The position numbers and the translations under genes were made by a program. The notes beneath the pieces are model-generated. The model was not told the DNA's origin. It saw only the letters and a list, made by a program, of their open reading frames with translations, and did no database searches. A stretch of 63,711 nt of DNA from SAR202 cluster bacterium Casp-Chloro-G4 (GTDB lineage: Bacteria > Chloroflexota > Dehalococcoidia > Lucifugimonadales > JADFKI01), in the NCBI GenBank assembly GCA_002816705.1, contig MUCK01000026.1, positions 1 to 63,711 of the forward strand, read 5' to 3'. The first letter of the stretch is position 1. The number at the start of each line of letters is the position of its first letter. Below, one piece after another: positions 55,455-63,574 of this stretch.

Positions 55455-55883
55455 TCACCCCAACTCAACCAGTTCCACCCAGTTGCCGTCGGGGTCCTGC
55501 AGGTAGCAGCCCTTCTTGCCGGGCACTATCTCGATAGGCGGATTGAGCTTCTGCCCGCCGTGGGCTACCAGGTGCTCGTAGGTCGCGAAGATGTCATCCA
55601 CCGTGAAGCCGATGTGGGACGCGCCCAATGCGTTGCGCTCGCTGGTAGTCCTGGGACTGCCGCCAGGGCTCACGTACTCGATCAACTCCAGCATGTAGCC
55701 GTCCCCATAATTTAGCTCTGCGATCTTGAGGGACGTGTTCTCGTAGCCCAGGATGTGGGAGATGGGGCCGCCTTCTCGCTCCCGAGTGTCCTTTAAAGTG
55801 AGGCCCACCACATCGCGGTAGAACTCTATCGACCTCTCCAAGTCGCTAACCACGAATCCAGTATGATGCATTCCGGTGATCAT
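55455..55883 (-). CDS. VOC/glyoxalase-family protein
   Basis: A 142-residue vicinal oxygen chelate protein. 'MHHTGFVVSDLERSIEFYRDVVGLTL' and 'HIGFTVDDIFATYEHLVAHGG' are the two betaalphabetabetabeta modules, with the metal ligands His6 or 7, Glu near residue 66 (MLELIEY), His about 91 and Glu about 138 (WVELVELG). The family includes glyoxalase I, methylmalonyl-CoA epimerase and dioxygenases. ATG 55883 follows GGAG 8 bases upstream. The next gene, DUF423, is upstream on the same strand. Confidence 0.85.
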   Translation of the reverse strand: MITGMHHTGFVVSDLERSIEFYRDVVGLTLKDTREREGGPISHILGYENTSLKIAELNYGDGYMLELIEYVSPGGSPRTTSERNALGASHIGFTVDDIFATYEHLVAHGGQKLNPPIEIVPGKKGCYLQDPDGNWVELVELG

Positions 55884-55914
55884 TGGCTGTCTCCTTCTGC
55901 CGGTTAAGTTCTGC

Positions 55915-56340
55915 CTAGCGACGTAGCGCGCCGACCGCCAGTGAGGCCCACCCCGCCATGAGGCTCAGGCCTCCCAATGGGGCTACGGCGCCGAAAATGC
56001 CGATGCCCGTCACGGCGAGCAAATACAGGCTTCCGCTGAACAGTACTACGCCCGTTGCGAAGAGCCAACCAGCCAGATTTACGTATGGGCCGTCCCGTCT
56101 TGTAGCTATCAGCCCTGTGACCAGTAGCGCCAGCGCGTGGTACATCTGGAAGCGCACCGCCGTCTCGAAGGTGCTCAGAGATGCTGGCTCTAGGGTATCC
56201 CGCAACGCGTGGGTTCCCGCTGCTCCGGCAACCACCGCCAGCAGTCCCAACAGCGCCCCTGCCGCGATCCACACTCTGCCCAAATCGCTGCCTGTGCCTT
56301 CGTCGTCCTTTGTCTTGGCCGTAAACTTTTCCACCACCAT
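55915..56340 (-). CDS. DUF423 family membrane protein
   Basis: A 141-residue membrane protein with four predicted helices. 'GAAGTHALRDTLEPASLSTFETAVRFQMYHALALLVTGL' is the DUF423 hallmark, followed by 'GWLFATGVVLFSGSLYLLAVTGIGIFGAVAPLGGLSLMAGW'. AGAGG lies a few bases upstream of the ATG. It lies just upstream of the VOC gene on the same strand, so they may share a transcript. The function of the family is not established. Confidence 0.88.
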   Translation of the reverse strand: MVVEKFTAKTKDDEGTGSDLGRVWIAAGALLGLLAVVAGAAGTHALRDTLEPASLSTFETAVRFQMYHALALLVTGLIATRRDGPYVNLAGWLFATGVVLFSGSLYLLAVTGIGIFGAVAPLGGLSLMAGWASLAVGALRR

Positions 56341-56442
56341 GATCGCTGCCTCTTACTGTTTCTGGTGCGCCGAGATTGATAGAAATCTTCGGGCGTAATG
56401 GTATCACCCCGAAAAAGTCTACTCCACAGTCACTGACTTTCC

Positions 56443-56448
56443 TATAAT
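56443..56448 (+). promoter_or_regulatory. -10 element very close to the start of the glucose/sorbosone dehydrogenase gene
   Basis: TATAAT ends 6 bases before ATG 56455 and no Shine-Dalgarno is present. A transcript would start at or near the ATG, so translation may be leaderless. No -35 matches well, so the reading is uncertain. Confidence 0.35.
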
Positions 56449-56454
56449 TGCTCC

Positions 56455-57771
56455 ATGAGATTTTTCTTGCCCTTAATGGTTGTAATTGTGGTTGCAGTCG
56501 GCTGCTCTTCGAGCCCTGATATTGCCCCGGAGCCTCGCCCTGCCGTTTCGGTCAGCGCCGCGCCTACGCTGCCGCCTACCGTGGTCGCGATTCCCGATAG
56601 GCCGGAGTTGGCTCCTACATCCGCCCCGACTCCTTCTCCGCCACCCACGGTTATGCCGGCCGTCGTCATTCCGCAAAGACTGAAGCCTCTGGACCTGGAG
56701 CCAGCCTTTCCCGATCTTGAGCAATATGATGGCCCGGTGGGCATGGCCTCTCCTGACGATGGCTCCGACCGGCTGTTTCTCATCTTGCAGCGTGGCCAAA
56801 TCGGCGTCTTTGAAAATCGCCACGACGTGACGTCTGCGGAAATCTTCCTGGACATAAGGGAGCGAGTAAACGATAAGGGCAACGAAGAGGGGCTCCTGGG
56901 GCTGGCCTTCGACCCGGCGTATGGCGACAACGGCTACTTTTACGTCTACTACAGCGCAGCCAACCCCCGACGTTCCGTGGTATCACGATTCCATGTAGAC
57001 GCGAGTGACCCGGACCTTGCTGACCCAGCCAGCGAGAGAGTTGTGTTGGAGGTGCGTCAGCCCTTCCAGAATCACAACGGCGGTCACCTGGCTTTCGGAG
57101 ATGACGGGTACCTGTACATTGGCCTGGGAGATGGCGGAGGGGGAGGCGATCCGGACAAGAACGGCCAGAACCTATCGACATTGCTGGGTTCTATCCTGAG
57201 GATCGATGTCGGGACGCTGGATAATCAGGGCGTTTACACGGTGCCACCCGATAACCCTTTTGTTGGGACGCCGGGGGCCAGACCTGAGATATGGGCGTAT
57301 GGCTTCCGCAATCCCTGGCGCTTTTCGTTCGACAGTGGCACGGGCGACCTGTGGGTGGCCGACGTGGGCCAGAACGCGTACGAGGAGGTCGATCTGGTGA
57401 GGCGTGGCGCGAATTATGGTTGGAACGTCATGGAAGGCCAACACTGCTTCGGGCGTGGCGGCGATTGTGATACCACGGCGCTGGAACGGCCAGTGGTCGA
57501 GTACGGGCGCGATGCCGGCTGCTCTGTAACAGGTGGCTATGTCTATCGTGGCAACCGCGTGCCGTCGTTGCTCGGGGCGTACGTATACGGCGACTTTTGC
57601 AGCGGCCGTCTATGGGCGTTACGTCACGACGGCCAGCGGCTCCTGGAGAGCATATCCCTGGCAGACACGACTCTGAGGATATCGTCGTTCGGCCAAGATC
57701 AGCAAAATGAGCTTTACGTTCTGTCCATAGACGGTCGCATACTTCAGTTCGTTCCTGGCGGCGGAAACTAA
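56455..57771 (+). CDS. Glucose/sorbosone dehydrogenase-family lipoprotein (PQQ-type beta-propeller)
   Basis: A 438-residue secreted protein. The signal ends in a lipobox-like VVAVGC (Cys17), followed by a Pro/Thr/Ser-rich linker of about 55 residues. The remainder is a six-bladed propeller: 'GNEEGLLGLAFDPAYGDNGYFYVYYS', 'NHNGGHLAFGDDGYLYIGLGDGGGGGDP', 'GSILRIDV', 'IWAYGFRNPWRFSFD', 'GDLWVADVGQNAYEEVDLV' and 'GGYVYRG' are typical of soluble aldose sugar dehydrogenases and HHIP-like proteins. The catalytic His in 'NHNGGH' is intact. PQQ binding is likely, but no pqq genes are in view. It lies after a region with TATAAT near the ATG. Confidence 0.9.
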   Translation: MRFFLPLMVVIVVAVGCSSSPDIAPEPRPAVSVSAAPTLPPTVVAIPDRPELAPTSAPTPSPPPTVMPAVVIPQRLKPLDLEPAFPDLEQYDGPVGMASPDDGSDRLFLILQRGQIGVFENRHDVTSAEIFLDIRERVNDKGNEEGLLGLAFDPAYGDNGYFYVYYSAANPRRSVVSRFHVDASDPDLADPASERVVLEVRQPFQNHNGGHLAFGDDGYLYIGLGDGGGGGDPDKNGQNLSTLLGSILRIDVGTLDNQGVYTVPPDNPFVGTPGARPEIWAYGFRNPWRFSFDSGTGDLWVADVGQNAYEEVDLVRRGANYGWNVMEGQHCFGRGGDCDTTALERPVVEYGRDAGCSVTGGYVYRGNRVPSLLGAYVYGDFCSGRLWALRHDGQRLLESISLADTTLRISSFGQDQQNELYVLSIDGRILQFVPGGGN

Positions 57772-57819
57772 GACCTTGACGCTTTGCGGGTCCTGGGCCC
57801 GCTTCTAACTCAAAAGAAC

Positions 57820-57848
57820 TTGACACCTAGTCCGATTACCGGGAAAAT
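57820..57848 (+). promoter_or_regulatory. Possible promoter for the alcohol dehydrogenase gene
   Basis: TTGACA (57820-57825) and GAAAAT (57843-57848), spaced by 17 bp. The -35 is perfect and the -10 matches in four of six positions. The ADH start is at 57929, so the leader would be about 75 bases. Confidence 0.4.
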
Positions 57849-57928
57849 TCGCTCTGCAGCATGATTCGCCCCTGTTGGGCCAATTCTTGCAGCCAGATCA
57901 ACCCGTTTATAAAACAAGGATGAAACCC

Positions 57929-58906
57929 ATGACGATGATGCCCGCTGCCCTGGCGACCGGTCTGAAGCAGATCAAATGCGACGAGACGCCGATTCCAGAA
58001 ATGGAACCGGGCAAGGTTCTGGTTAAGACCAGCCTGGGATCCATTTGCGGCAGCGACCTACACATCGTATACATGGGCTGGAACGCGTATGAGTTTCCTT
58101 TGGCGCACGGCTATCCTGGTCACGAGGGAGTGGGCGAAGTCGTTGATCCAGGAGATTCGGACTTCCAGGAGGGCGATCTGGTTCTAACCGCGCCTAACAT
58201 CTGGAGTTCTAAGGTGTTCGCTGGCTACCAGATGATCGACCCGAAATTTCTGCTAAGGCTGCCAAAGAATGTTCCCCCAGCCCACCTGCTCATGGCGCAG
58301 CAGTTGGGAACCGTGGTCTTCGCCGCTAGAAAGCTTCCTCCGTTGCTGGGCAAGACGGTGGCCGTATTGGGCCAGGGTTCAGTGGGGCTGTTTCACGACT
58401 TTATGTTGAGACGCTTGGGCGCCCATCGCATCATCGCTATAGAGCCGATTGCGCAACGACTTGAGGCAGGACGTCGTATGGGCGTCGACGTGGCGATTGA
58501 CGTTACAGGCCAACGGGCCACCGATGCGGTGCTGGACCTGACCAACGGAGAGGGCGCAGACGTCGTTATAGAGGGGGTTGGAAGCGTGGATACGCTGAAC
58601 CAGACTCTGAAGATGGTCAAGCCGCTAGGCACTATCGCCGTCTTTGGGCTGCCGCCCACCATGGAAAAGGTACCATTCGACTGGGATACCTTCTTCCGCA
58701 AACGCCTCGACCTATACACGACCTTTGGCGCGCAGGACGAGCCGGGCCTTCCCGCATTCCAATTGGCCACCGATTTCATCACTAGGGGCGAGATAGACAT
58801 GGCGCCTTTTGTGACGCACCAGTTCCCCATCGAGAGGGTCCAGGAGGCTTTCGACCTTGCCTATTCCAAGGAAGACGGCGCGCTCAAGGTTTCCCTGACC
58901 TTCTGA
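57929..58906 (+). CDS. Zinc-dependent alcohol dehydrogenase
   Basis: A 325-residue medium-chain dehydrogenase. The catalytic zinc ligands appear as Cys40 in SICGSDLH and His65-Glu66 in GYPGHEGVGEVV; the structural four-Cys lobe is missing. The nucleotide fold begins 'KTVAVLGQGSVGLFHDFMLRRLGAHRIIAIE'. The start ATG at 57929 has AAGGA upstream; other ATGs at 57920 and a TTG at 57875 are in frame. It is similar to threonine or L-idonate dehydrogenase-like enzymes, but the substrate is not determined. Confidence 0.88.
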   Translation: MTMMPAALATGLKQIKCDETPIPEMEPGKVLVKTSLGSICGSDLHIVYMGWNAYEFPLAHGYPGHEGVGEVVDPGDSDFQEGDLVLTAPNIWSSKVFAGYQMIDPKFLLRLPKNVPPAHLLMAQQLGTVVFAARKLPPLLGKTVAVLGQGSVGLFHDFMLRRLGAHRIIAIEPIAQRLEAGRRMGVDVAIDVTGQRATDAVLDLTNGEGADVVIEGVGSVDTLNQTLKMVKPLGTIAVFGLPPTMEKVPFDWDTFFRKRLDLYTTFGAQDEPGLPAFQLATDFITRGEIDMAPFVTHQFPIERVQEAFDLAYSKEDGALKVSLTF

Positions 58907-59044
58907 CGTCGCGAAGTACCCTGCCATTCTAAAGGCTCGAAGATTTCGAAAACGACAAGAACCGCTTCGCCAAACGCCAAAGTCCGGGTCTGGTGATGAT
59001 TCGAAAATTATCCTAAGCTTGATATCCAACATTAAGGTGAAACT

Positions 59045-60394
59045 ATGACCGAGCCTTACCAGCTATCCGTGGCGCAGGCTGCCTCTCAGATACGGGCGAA
59101 GCAACTGTCACCCGTGGCGCTAATGGAATCTCTATTGGCACGTTGCGCCGCGCTGGAGCCTCGTCTAAAGGCCTGGGTGACGCTGGACCCCAACGGCGCT
59201 ATGGAGTCCGCCAGGCAACGTGAGAGCGAGCTCATGCGCGAAGGCCCGCGTGGGCCGTTGCACGGCGTTCCCGTGGGCATCAAGGACATCTACAACACGC
59301 AGGACATGAGGACGACCTGCTGCTCGCCCATCTATGCTGACTTCGTGCCCGACCATGACTCGACTGCCGTTGCTCTGCTAAAGAGGGCTGGAGCGATCAT
59401 CATGGGCAAGACGGTGACGACACAGTTCGCGTGCGGTGACCCGTCTCCTACAGTCAACCCGTGGAACGCTCTCCACACACCAGGAGGCTCCAGCAGCGGC
59501 TCTGCAGTAGGCGCCGCAACCGGAATGTTCCCGGCGTCGCTGGGCACACAGACAGGCGGCTCTGTGCTGAGACCGGCGGCGTATAACGGCGTTGTGGGAC
59601 TGAAGCCTACCTTTGGCCGCATAAGCCGTTATGGCGTCTATCCCGTTTCCTGGTCATTGGACACCATGGGTACCTTCACACGATCGGTTGAGGACGCGGC
59701 CCTCATGCTCACAGTCATGGCCGGTCACGACATAAACGACAGTCACACCTCACCCCGGGAGACTGCAGACTACTCTCAGGCCATCGGTTCGCATACACAG
59801 CCTCGCATTGGCGTTTTGCGGACGTTCTTCTTCGAGCGGTGCAACGACGAGGTTTTGCGGCATACCGAGGCCGTCATAGATAGCCTGCGAAGTGCCGGCG
59901 CCGTTGTGGAGGATGTGCAGATTCCCGTGGACTTCGACACGGTGCTTGCCGCGCAACGGGTACTCATGAGCGTGGAAGGGGCCGCCGTTCATGAGGAGAA
60001 CTTCAGGACTAGGGCTGACGACTTTGCTCCAGTTGTTCGAGAGATGATCGAGATGGGCATGATTACTCCAGGAGTAACTTACGTCCAGGCGCAGAGGACG
60101 CGTCGAAGGTTCCGACGGGAGATGGAGCAGGCCATTCAGGGCTTCGATGTGCTTCTGACTCCCTCAACACCAGCTGCGGCTCCCAGGGACCGGAGCACCA
60201 CGGGCGATCCGATGTTCCAGGCTCCGTGGACGACATGCGGGTTGCCGACAGTCAGCCTGCCGTCGGGCCTGAATGGCGACGGGGTGCCTCTTGGGATTCA
60301 GCTTGCCGGTGCGCCATTTGATGAGGAGAGGCTCTTGGGGGTGGCACACTGGTGCGAGCGCGTGCTGGACTTCACGCTGACGCCAGTAGGCTAG
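59045..60394 (+). CDS. Amidase
   Basis: A 449-residue amidase-signature enzyme that hydrolyses amide bonds with a Ser-Ser-Lys triad: Lys80 (GVPVGIKDIYNTQ), the cis-Ser in GGSSSGSAVG (about 149-150), and the nucleophile Ser173 in GTQTGGSVLRPA. 'NGVVGLKPTFGRISRYGVYPVSWSLDTMGTF' is also standard. ATG follows AAGGTGA. It resembles general amidases such as indoleacetamide hydrolase-like enzymes and not specifically GatA: there is no GatB/C nearby. Convergent with the ECF sigma gene; only 9 bases separate the stops. Confidence 0.9.
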   Translation: MTEPYQLSVAQAASQIRAKQLSPVALMESLLARCAALEPRLKAWVTLDPNGAMESARQRESELMREGPRGPLHGVPVGIKDIYNTQDMRTTCCSPIYADFVPDHDSTAVALLKRAGAIIMGKTVTTQFACGDPSPTVNPWNALHTPGGSSSGSAVGAATGMFPASLGTQTGGSVLRPAAYNGVVGLKPTFGRISRYGVYPVSWSLDTMGTFTRSVEDAALMLTVMAGHDINDSHTSPRETADYSQAIGSHTQPRIGVLRTFFFERCNDEVLRHTEAVIDSLRSAGAVVEDVQIPVDFDTVLAAQRVLMSVEGAAVHEENFRTRADDFAPVVREMIEMGMITPGVTYVQAQRTRRRFRREMEQAIQGFDVLLTPSTPAAAPRDRSTTGDPMFQAPWTTCGLPTVSLPSGLNGDGVPLGIQLAGAPFDEERLLGVAHWCERVLDFTLTPVG

Positions 60395-60403
60395 GGGCGT
60401 GCG

Positions 60404-60958
60404 TTACGCCTGTGACGACGCGACGTAGTCGGCCATATGCTTACGCAGTAGAATGCGTGCTCGGTGCAGACGCGACTTTAGTGAGGAGATGGTGATGTTC
60501 AGCGCATCGGCAGCCTCGGCATTGGAGAGGCCGGAAACGTCCCTCAGCACCACTGCCGCACGAAGATCCGGATGAAGCATGGCGATTCCTTCGCGAATCT
60601 TGTTGCCCAACTCCATTGTGACCGCAGCGCCCTCAGGTGTTTCCCCCAAGCTAGGTATCTCCACGTCATCCAGCCCCGTGCGGGTGAGGCTTCGGCCGCG
60701 CTTCTCCTTGCGCAGACGCATCAGGGCGGCATTAGTGGTAATTCGGTAGAGCCAGGTGGTTACCTTGGAATCGCCTCGAAAGCGGTCTCTGGCGCGGTAG
60801 GCGGATATAAACGCTTCCTGGGCCACATCCTCCGCATCTTCGGCGTTTCCCATCATGCGGTAGGCCACGTTGTAAACGAAGTCCGAGTGCTCACCTACGA
60901 TGGTATCGAAATCGGGTAACTCGGACTCGGATTCTGGTTGTTCTTGGCTTTCGTCCAT
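60404..60958 (-). CDS. ECF-type RNA polymerase sigma factor
   Basis: A 184-residue sigma factor with regions 2 (DFVYNVAYRMMGNAEDAEDVAQEAFISAYRARDRFRGDSKVTTWLYRITTNAALMRLRKEKR) and 4 (LRAAVVLRDVSGLSNAEAADALNITISSLKSRLHRARILLRKHM). It is unlike the first ECF factor in this window in its longer region 2. The gene is divergent from a small zinc-finger gene (61151). In most such pairs both genes are on one strand, so the arrangement is unusual. An autoregulated divergent promoter is likely. Confidence 0.92.
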   Translation of the reverse strand: MDESQEQPESESELPDFDTIVGEHSDFVYNVAYRMMGNAEDAEDVAQEAFISAYRARDRFRGDSKVTTWLYRITTNAALMRLRKEKRGRSLTRTGLDDVEIPSLGETPEGAAVTMELGNKIREGIAMLHPDLRAAVVLRDVSGLSNAEAADALNITISSLKSRLHRARILLRKHMADYVASSQA

Positions 60959-61025
60959 GGTGTTTACAGGCGGTTTCCTAGTCGATAATGGGTCTCAGAA
61001 GGGGTACTGTAAGTCAACGTTTGGG

Positions 61026-61106
61026 GTGCATCCAATTGTAATTGAGTGCATCTAAAAGGCACAAGGGTAATTTGGTATTGACCGACATGGCATAGTTTAA
61101 TACATT
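61026..61106 (+). promoter_or_regulatory. Control region between sigma and zinc-finger genes
   Basis: TTGACC (61078-61083) and TACATT (61101-61106), 17 bp apart, form a fair promoter for the zinc-finger gene. Upstream, two copies of GTGCATC (61026-61032 and 61046-61052) lie 20 bp apart, two helical turns, with CAATT-GT-AATTG between. The repeats could be binding sites for a regulator. Confidence 0.4.
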
Positions 61107-61150
61107 GTTAGGTACAGTTGTTCATATGAAAGTACGGCGCGGAGAATAAC

Positions 61151-61417
61151 ATGGTTTCCCGCATAGCAGGATTTTTTAGGCGAAACGACATGGACCCCGA
61201 TTGTACGGAGGCCCGCGAGTCGTCGTCTGATTTTCTCGACGAAGACTTGGACGAGTCCATGGCGTCCAGGATATCCGAACATTTGGGACGCTGCGGTCCT
61301 TGCAACTCATTTATCCAGACTATGAAAGCCACTGTTGCCCTGCTGCGGGCGACACCACAAGAAAAAGCGCCACCAAACTTTGCAGAACGACTCAAGAAGA
61401 GGATTGAAGAGGACTAA
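61151..61417 (+). CDS. Zinc-finger (zf-HC2-like) putative anti-sigma factor
   Basis: An 88-residue soluble protein. 'DCTEARESSSDFLDEDLDESMASRISEHLGRCGPCNSFI' matches the zf-HC2/ZAS domain, with Cys18 and the HxxxCxxC motif (HLGRCGPC). The C-terminal helix (NFAERLKKRIEED) is charged. There is no membrane segment, so it acts in the cytoplasm. ATG follows GGAG. It is divergent from the sigma factor gene 60404-60958, its likely partner. Redox or zinc sensing is a family inference. Confidence 0.8.
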   Translation: MVSRIAGFFRRNDMDPDCTEARESSSDFLDEDLDESMASRISEHLGRCGPCNSFIQTMKATVALLRATPQEKAPPNFAERLKKRIEED

Positions 61418-61732
61418 CGCACCACATAACCTTTTAGCATATGCGTGCGACGCAGGCCTTAGGAGTTTCCAGGGTGAAACAGACTGAGGCCTATTTTTTT
61501 GCCTGCGATCTTCGGGGGTTGACTACCGCGTCGCCATTGCCGAAAATCCAGGCTGTCAGCTCTGCTAAAAAAGTGGCCATGAGGCGCCTGGTTCGGCAGG
61601 CTCACCACGTAGGTAGATTTTAAGATCCATTCGTCCTTAGTTTGTCGAAGGACGAGGCACTCAGGTTTGGCACTTAAAGCGTAAAGATCAACGTAACAAA
61701 GAATCCGTTCACCTCGATATTGGAGGTAGCCG
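61418..61732. repeat. Intergenic region containing dispersed palindromic repeat, copy 4
   Basis: This 315-base gap before the ETF gene has no supported gene. At 61592-61613 it holds TTCGGCAGGCTCACCACGTA and then GG. At 61627-61649 is CCATTCGTCCTTAGTTTGTC followed by GAA. The two can form a long imperfect hairpin and match the copy at 23769. The remaining sequence shows no promoter that I trust, but AT-rich stretches near 61690 could hold one. Confidence 0.5.
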
Positions 61733-63574
61733 TTGCCCGCAATAAAGATAGCAGTATGCATTAAGCAGGTCCCTGTGGTGTCCTTGCTCAAGTTCGACAA
61801 CGAAAGCCGTAGAGTCGTTCGGGAGGGAGTGCCCAGCGAGGTTAACCCGTTTGATGTTCTCGCGCTTTCGCTGGCCGTGCAGCTAAAAGAGTCTGCATCC
61901 GCTGAGGTAGCGGTCTACACAATGGGACCCCCGCAAGCCAGGGATGCGCTGGTGCAGGCGCTGGCCATGGGCGTGGACCGAGCGGTCCATTTAAACGACA
62001 GGGCCTTCGCAGGCTCCGACACACTCGCCACAGCGCGGGCGTTGGCCTTAGCGCTTCAAAAGGACAATTTCGATCTCATCATATGTGGCCTAAACAGCGT
62101 CGATGCTGAGACCGGCCAGGTGGGTCCTGAAATCGCTGAAATGATGGGCATTCCTCAGGTCACGGGGGTGCGTCAACTGCAGCTATCCGAAGGCTCCATG
62201 ACGGCCCGGCGCATGACCGAGGAGGGTTACGAGGTGGTGGAGTGCGCACTGCCAGCCCTCATTACTGTAACCGAGGAGGTAGCGCCGGAGATCTACCCCA
62301 GGCGGGAGGCCCGGGAGGCGGCGCTAAGCAAGCCCATCATCGAACTAACGGCTGCCGATCTCAGTGAAGATATGTCTGTTTTTGGGCTGGAGGGCTCTCC
62401 GACCTTCGTGAACGAAATCTACTCCATCGAGCCAGACCGCGATCAGATCGTATCAAGTGACAAGCCCGTGCAAGAGTCGGTCGCCGATCTCATGGCTTAC
62501 CTGGAAGGTCGGGGTGTCTTCGATGTCAACGCAGCTGCTGACGTTCAGGCAGGCACGGCCAGGGGGCCCCGTCGCGAAGTAGGGGAGGTTGGCGCAATAT
62601 GGGTGGTTGCGGATATGCTGGCTGGACAGGTCCGGTCCGTAACGCTGGAATTACTGGGTCGAGCCTCGGAGTGTGCCTCCCTTGTCGGAACCAGCGTTGA
62701 GGCCGTGCTCATTGGGCATGGGGTAGAATCGCATTGCGCCACCCTGACGGCCCACGGAGCCGATCGTATTCACCTGGCGGACGCCCCCATATTGGACCGG
62801 TACGACACAGACCTTTATACCTCTGTGCTAAGCGATGCCATAAGAAAGCACCAGCCGTATGCTGTCCTGATGTCCGCCACCATGCGAGGCCGTGACCTGG
62901 CGGCAAGGGTTGCAGGACGCTTGCAATTGGGCCTTACAGGCGACTGCATCGGGCTGGAGATCGATGATGAGGGCAGACTAGTGCAGCTAAAGCCGGCATT
63001 CGGCGGCAACATCGTTGCGCCTATCTTGTCTACAACGCGGCCCTACATGGCCACCTTGCGGCCGGGAATGCTAACGCCGGCGATTCCCGACGTCAGCATT
63101 CAGCCGACAGTCGTTAATCTGCCGACCGACTCCTTGGGACAGCCCCGCGTTAAGATTCTGGAAAGCGTATCAGATGATTCTGTGGACGGGGCTGAATTGG
63201 ATAACGCCAGGGTAATAGTCGGCGTGGGCAAAGGCGTTGGCGGCCCGGAAAACCTGGCGCCGATACGTGAGTTGGCTGCGTTGTTCGACGCGCCGCTGGG
63301 GACCACGAGGGACGTTACAGAGTTGGGTTGGCTGCCCAGGCAGACTCAGATCGGCCTTTCCGGGAGGTCGGTGTCGCCAGACCTGTACTTCGCCATCGCA
63401 TTGCGCGGGGCGTTTAATCATACCGTCGGCATTCAGAAGGCTGGGACTATCATTGCCATAAATAACGTCGGCCGATCTCCCATATTTCAGGCCTCGGACT
63501 TCGGAATCGTAGGCGATTACCAAGAGGTCTTGCCAGAGCTAATCAAGGCTCTAAGGGGCCGTCTGGGGCGTTAG
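61733..63574 (+). CDS. Electron transfer flavoprotein, fused beta-alpha chain
   Basis: A 613-residue single chain that combines both ETF subunits. The EtfB-like half (1 to about 260) has 'KIAVCIKQVPVV', 'VNPFDVLALSLAVQLK' and 'LIICGLNSVDAETGQVGPEIAEMMG' (residues 116-139). A linker of about 25 residues leads to the EtfA-like half (about 285-613). This half has 'AIWVVADMLAGQVRSVTLELLGRA', 'GLTGDCIGLEIDDEGRLVQLKPAFGGN' and the FAD-binding C-terminus 'VGVGKGVGGPENLAPIRELAALFDAPLGTTRDVTELGW' then 'GIQKAGTIIAINNVGRSPIFQASDFGIVGDY'. The TTG start has GGAGG upstream. ETF normally is a heterodimer taking electrons from acyl-CoA dehydrogenases; one such gene lies at 22530. An ETF-ubiquinone oxidoreductase or FixC homologue is not seen. 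Confidence 0.93.
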   Translation: MPAIKIAVCIKQVPVVSLLKFDNESRRVVREGVPSEVNPFDVLALSLAVQLKESASAEVAVYTMGPPQARDALVQALAMGVDRAVHLNDRAFAGSDTLATARALALALQKDNFDLIICGLNSVDAETGQVGPEIAEMMGIPQVTGVRQLQLSEGSMTARRMTEEGYEVVECALPALITVTEEVAPEIYPRREAREAALSKPIIELTAADLSEDMSVFGLEGSPTFVNEIYSIEPDRDQIVSSDKPVQESVADLMAYLEGRGVFDVNAAADVQAGTARGPRREVGEVGAIWVVADMLAGQVRSVTLELLGRASECASLVGTSVEAVLIGHGVESHCATLTAHGADRIHLADAPILDRYDTDLYTSVLSDAIRKHQPYAVLMSATMRGRDLAARVAGRLQLGLTGDCIGLEIDDEGRLVQLKPAFGGNIVAPILSTTRPYMATLRPGMLTPAIPDVSIQPTVVNLPTDSLGQPRVKILESVSDDSVDGAELDNARVIVGVGKGVGGPENLAPIRELAALFDAPLGTTRDVTELGWLPRQTQIGLSGRSVSPDLYFAIALRGAFNHTVGIQKAGTIIAINNVGRSPIFQASDFGIVGDYQEVLPELIKALRGRLGR

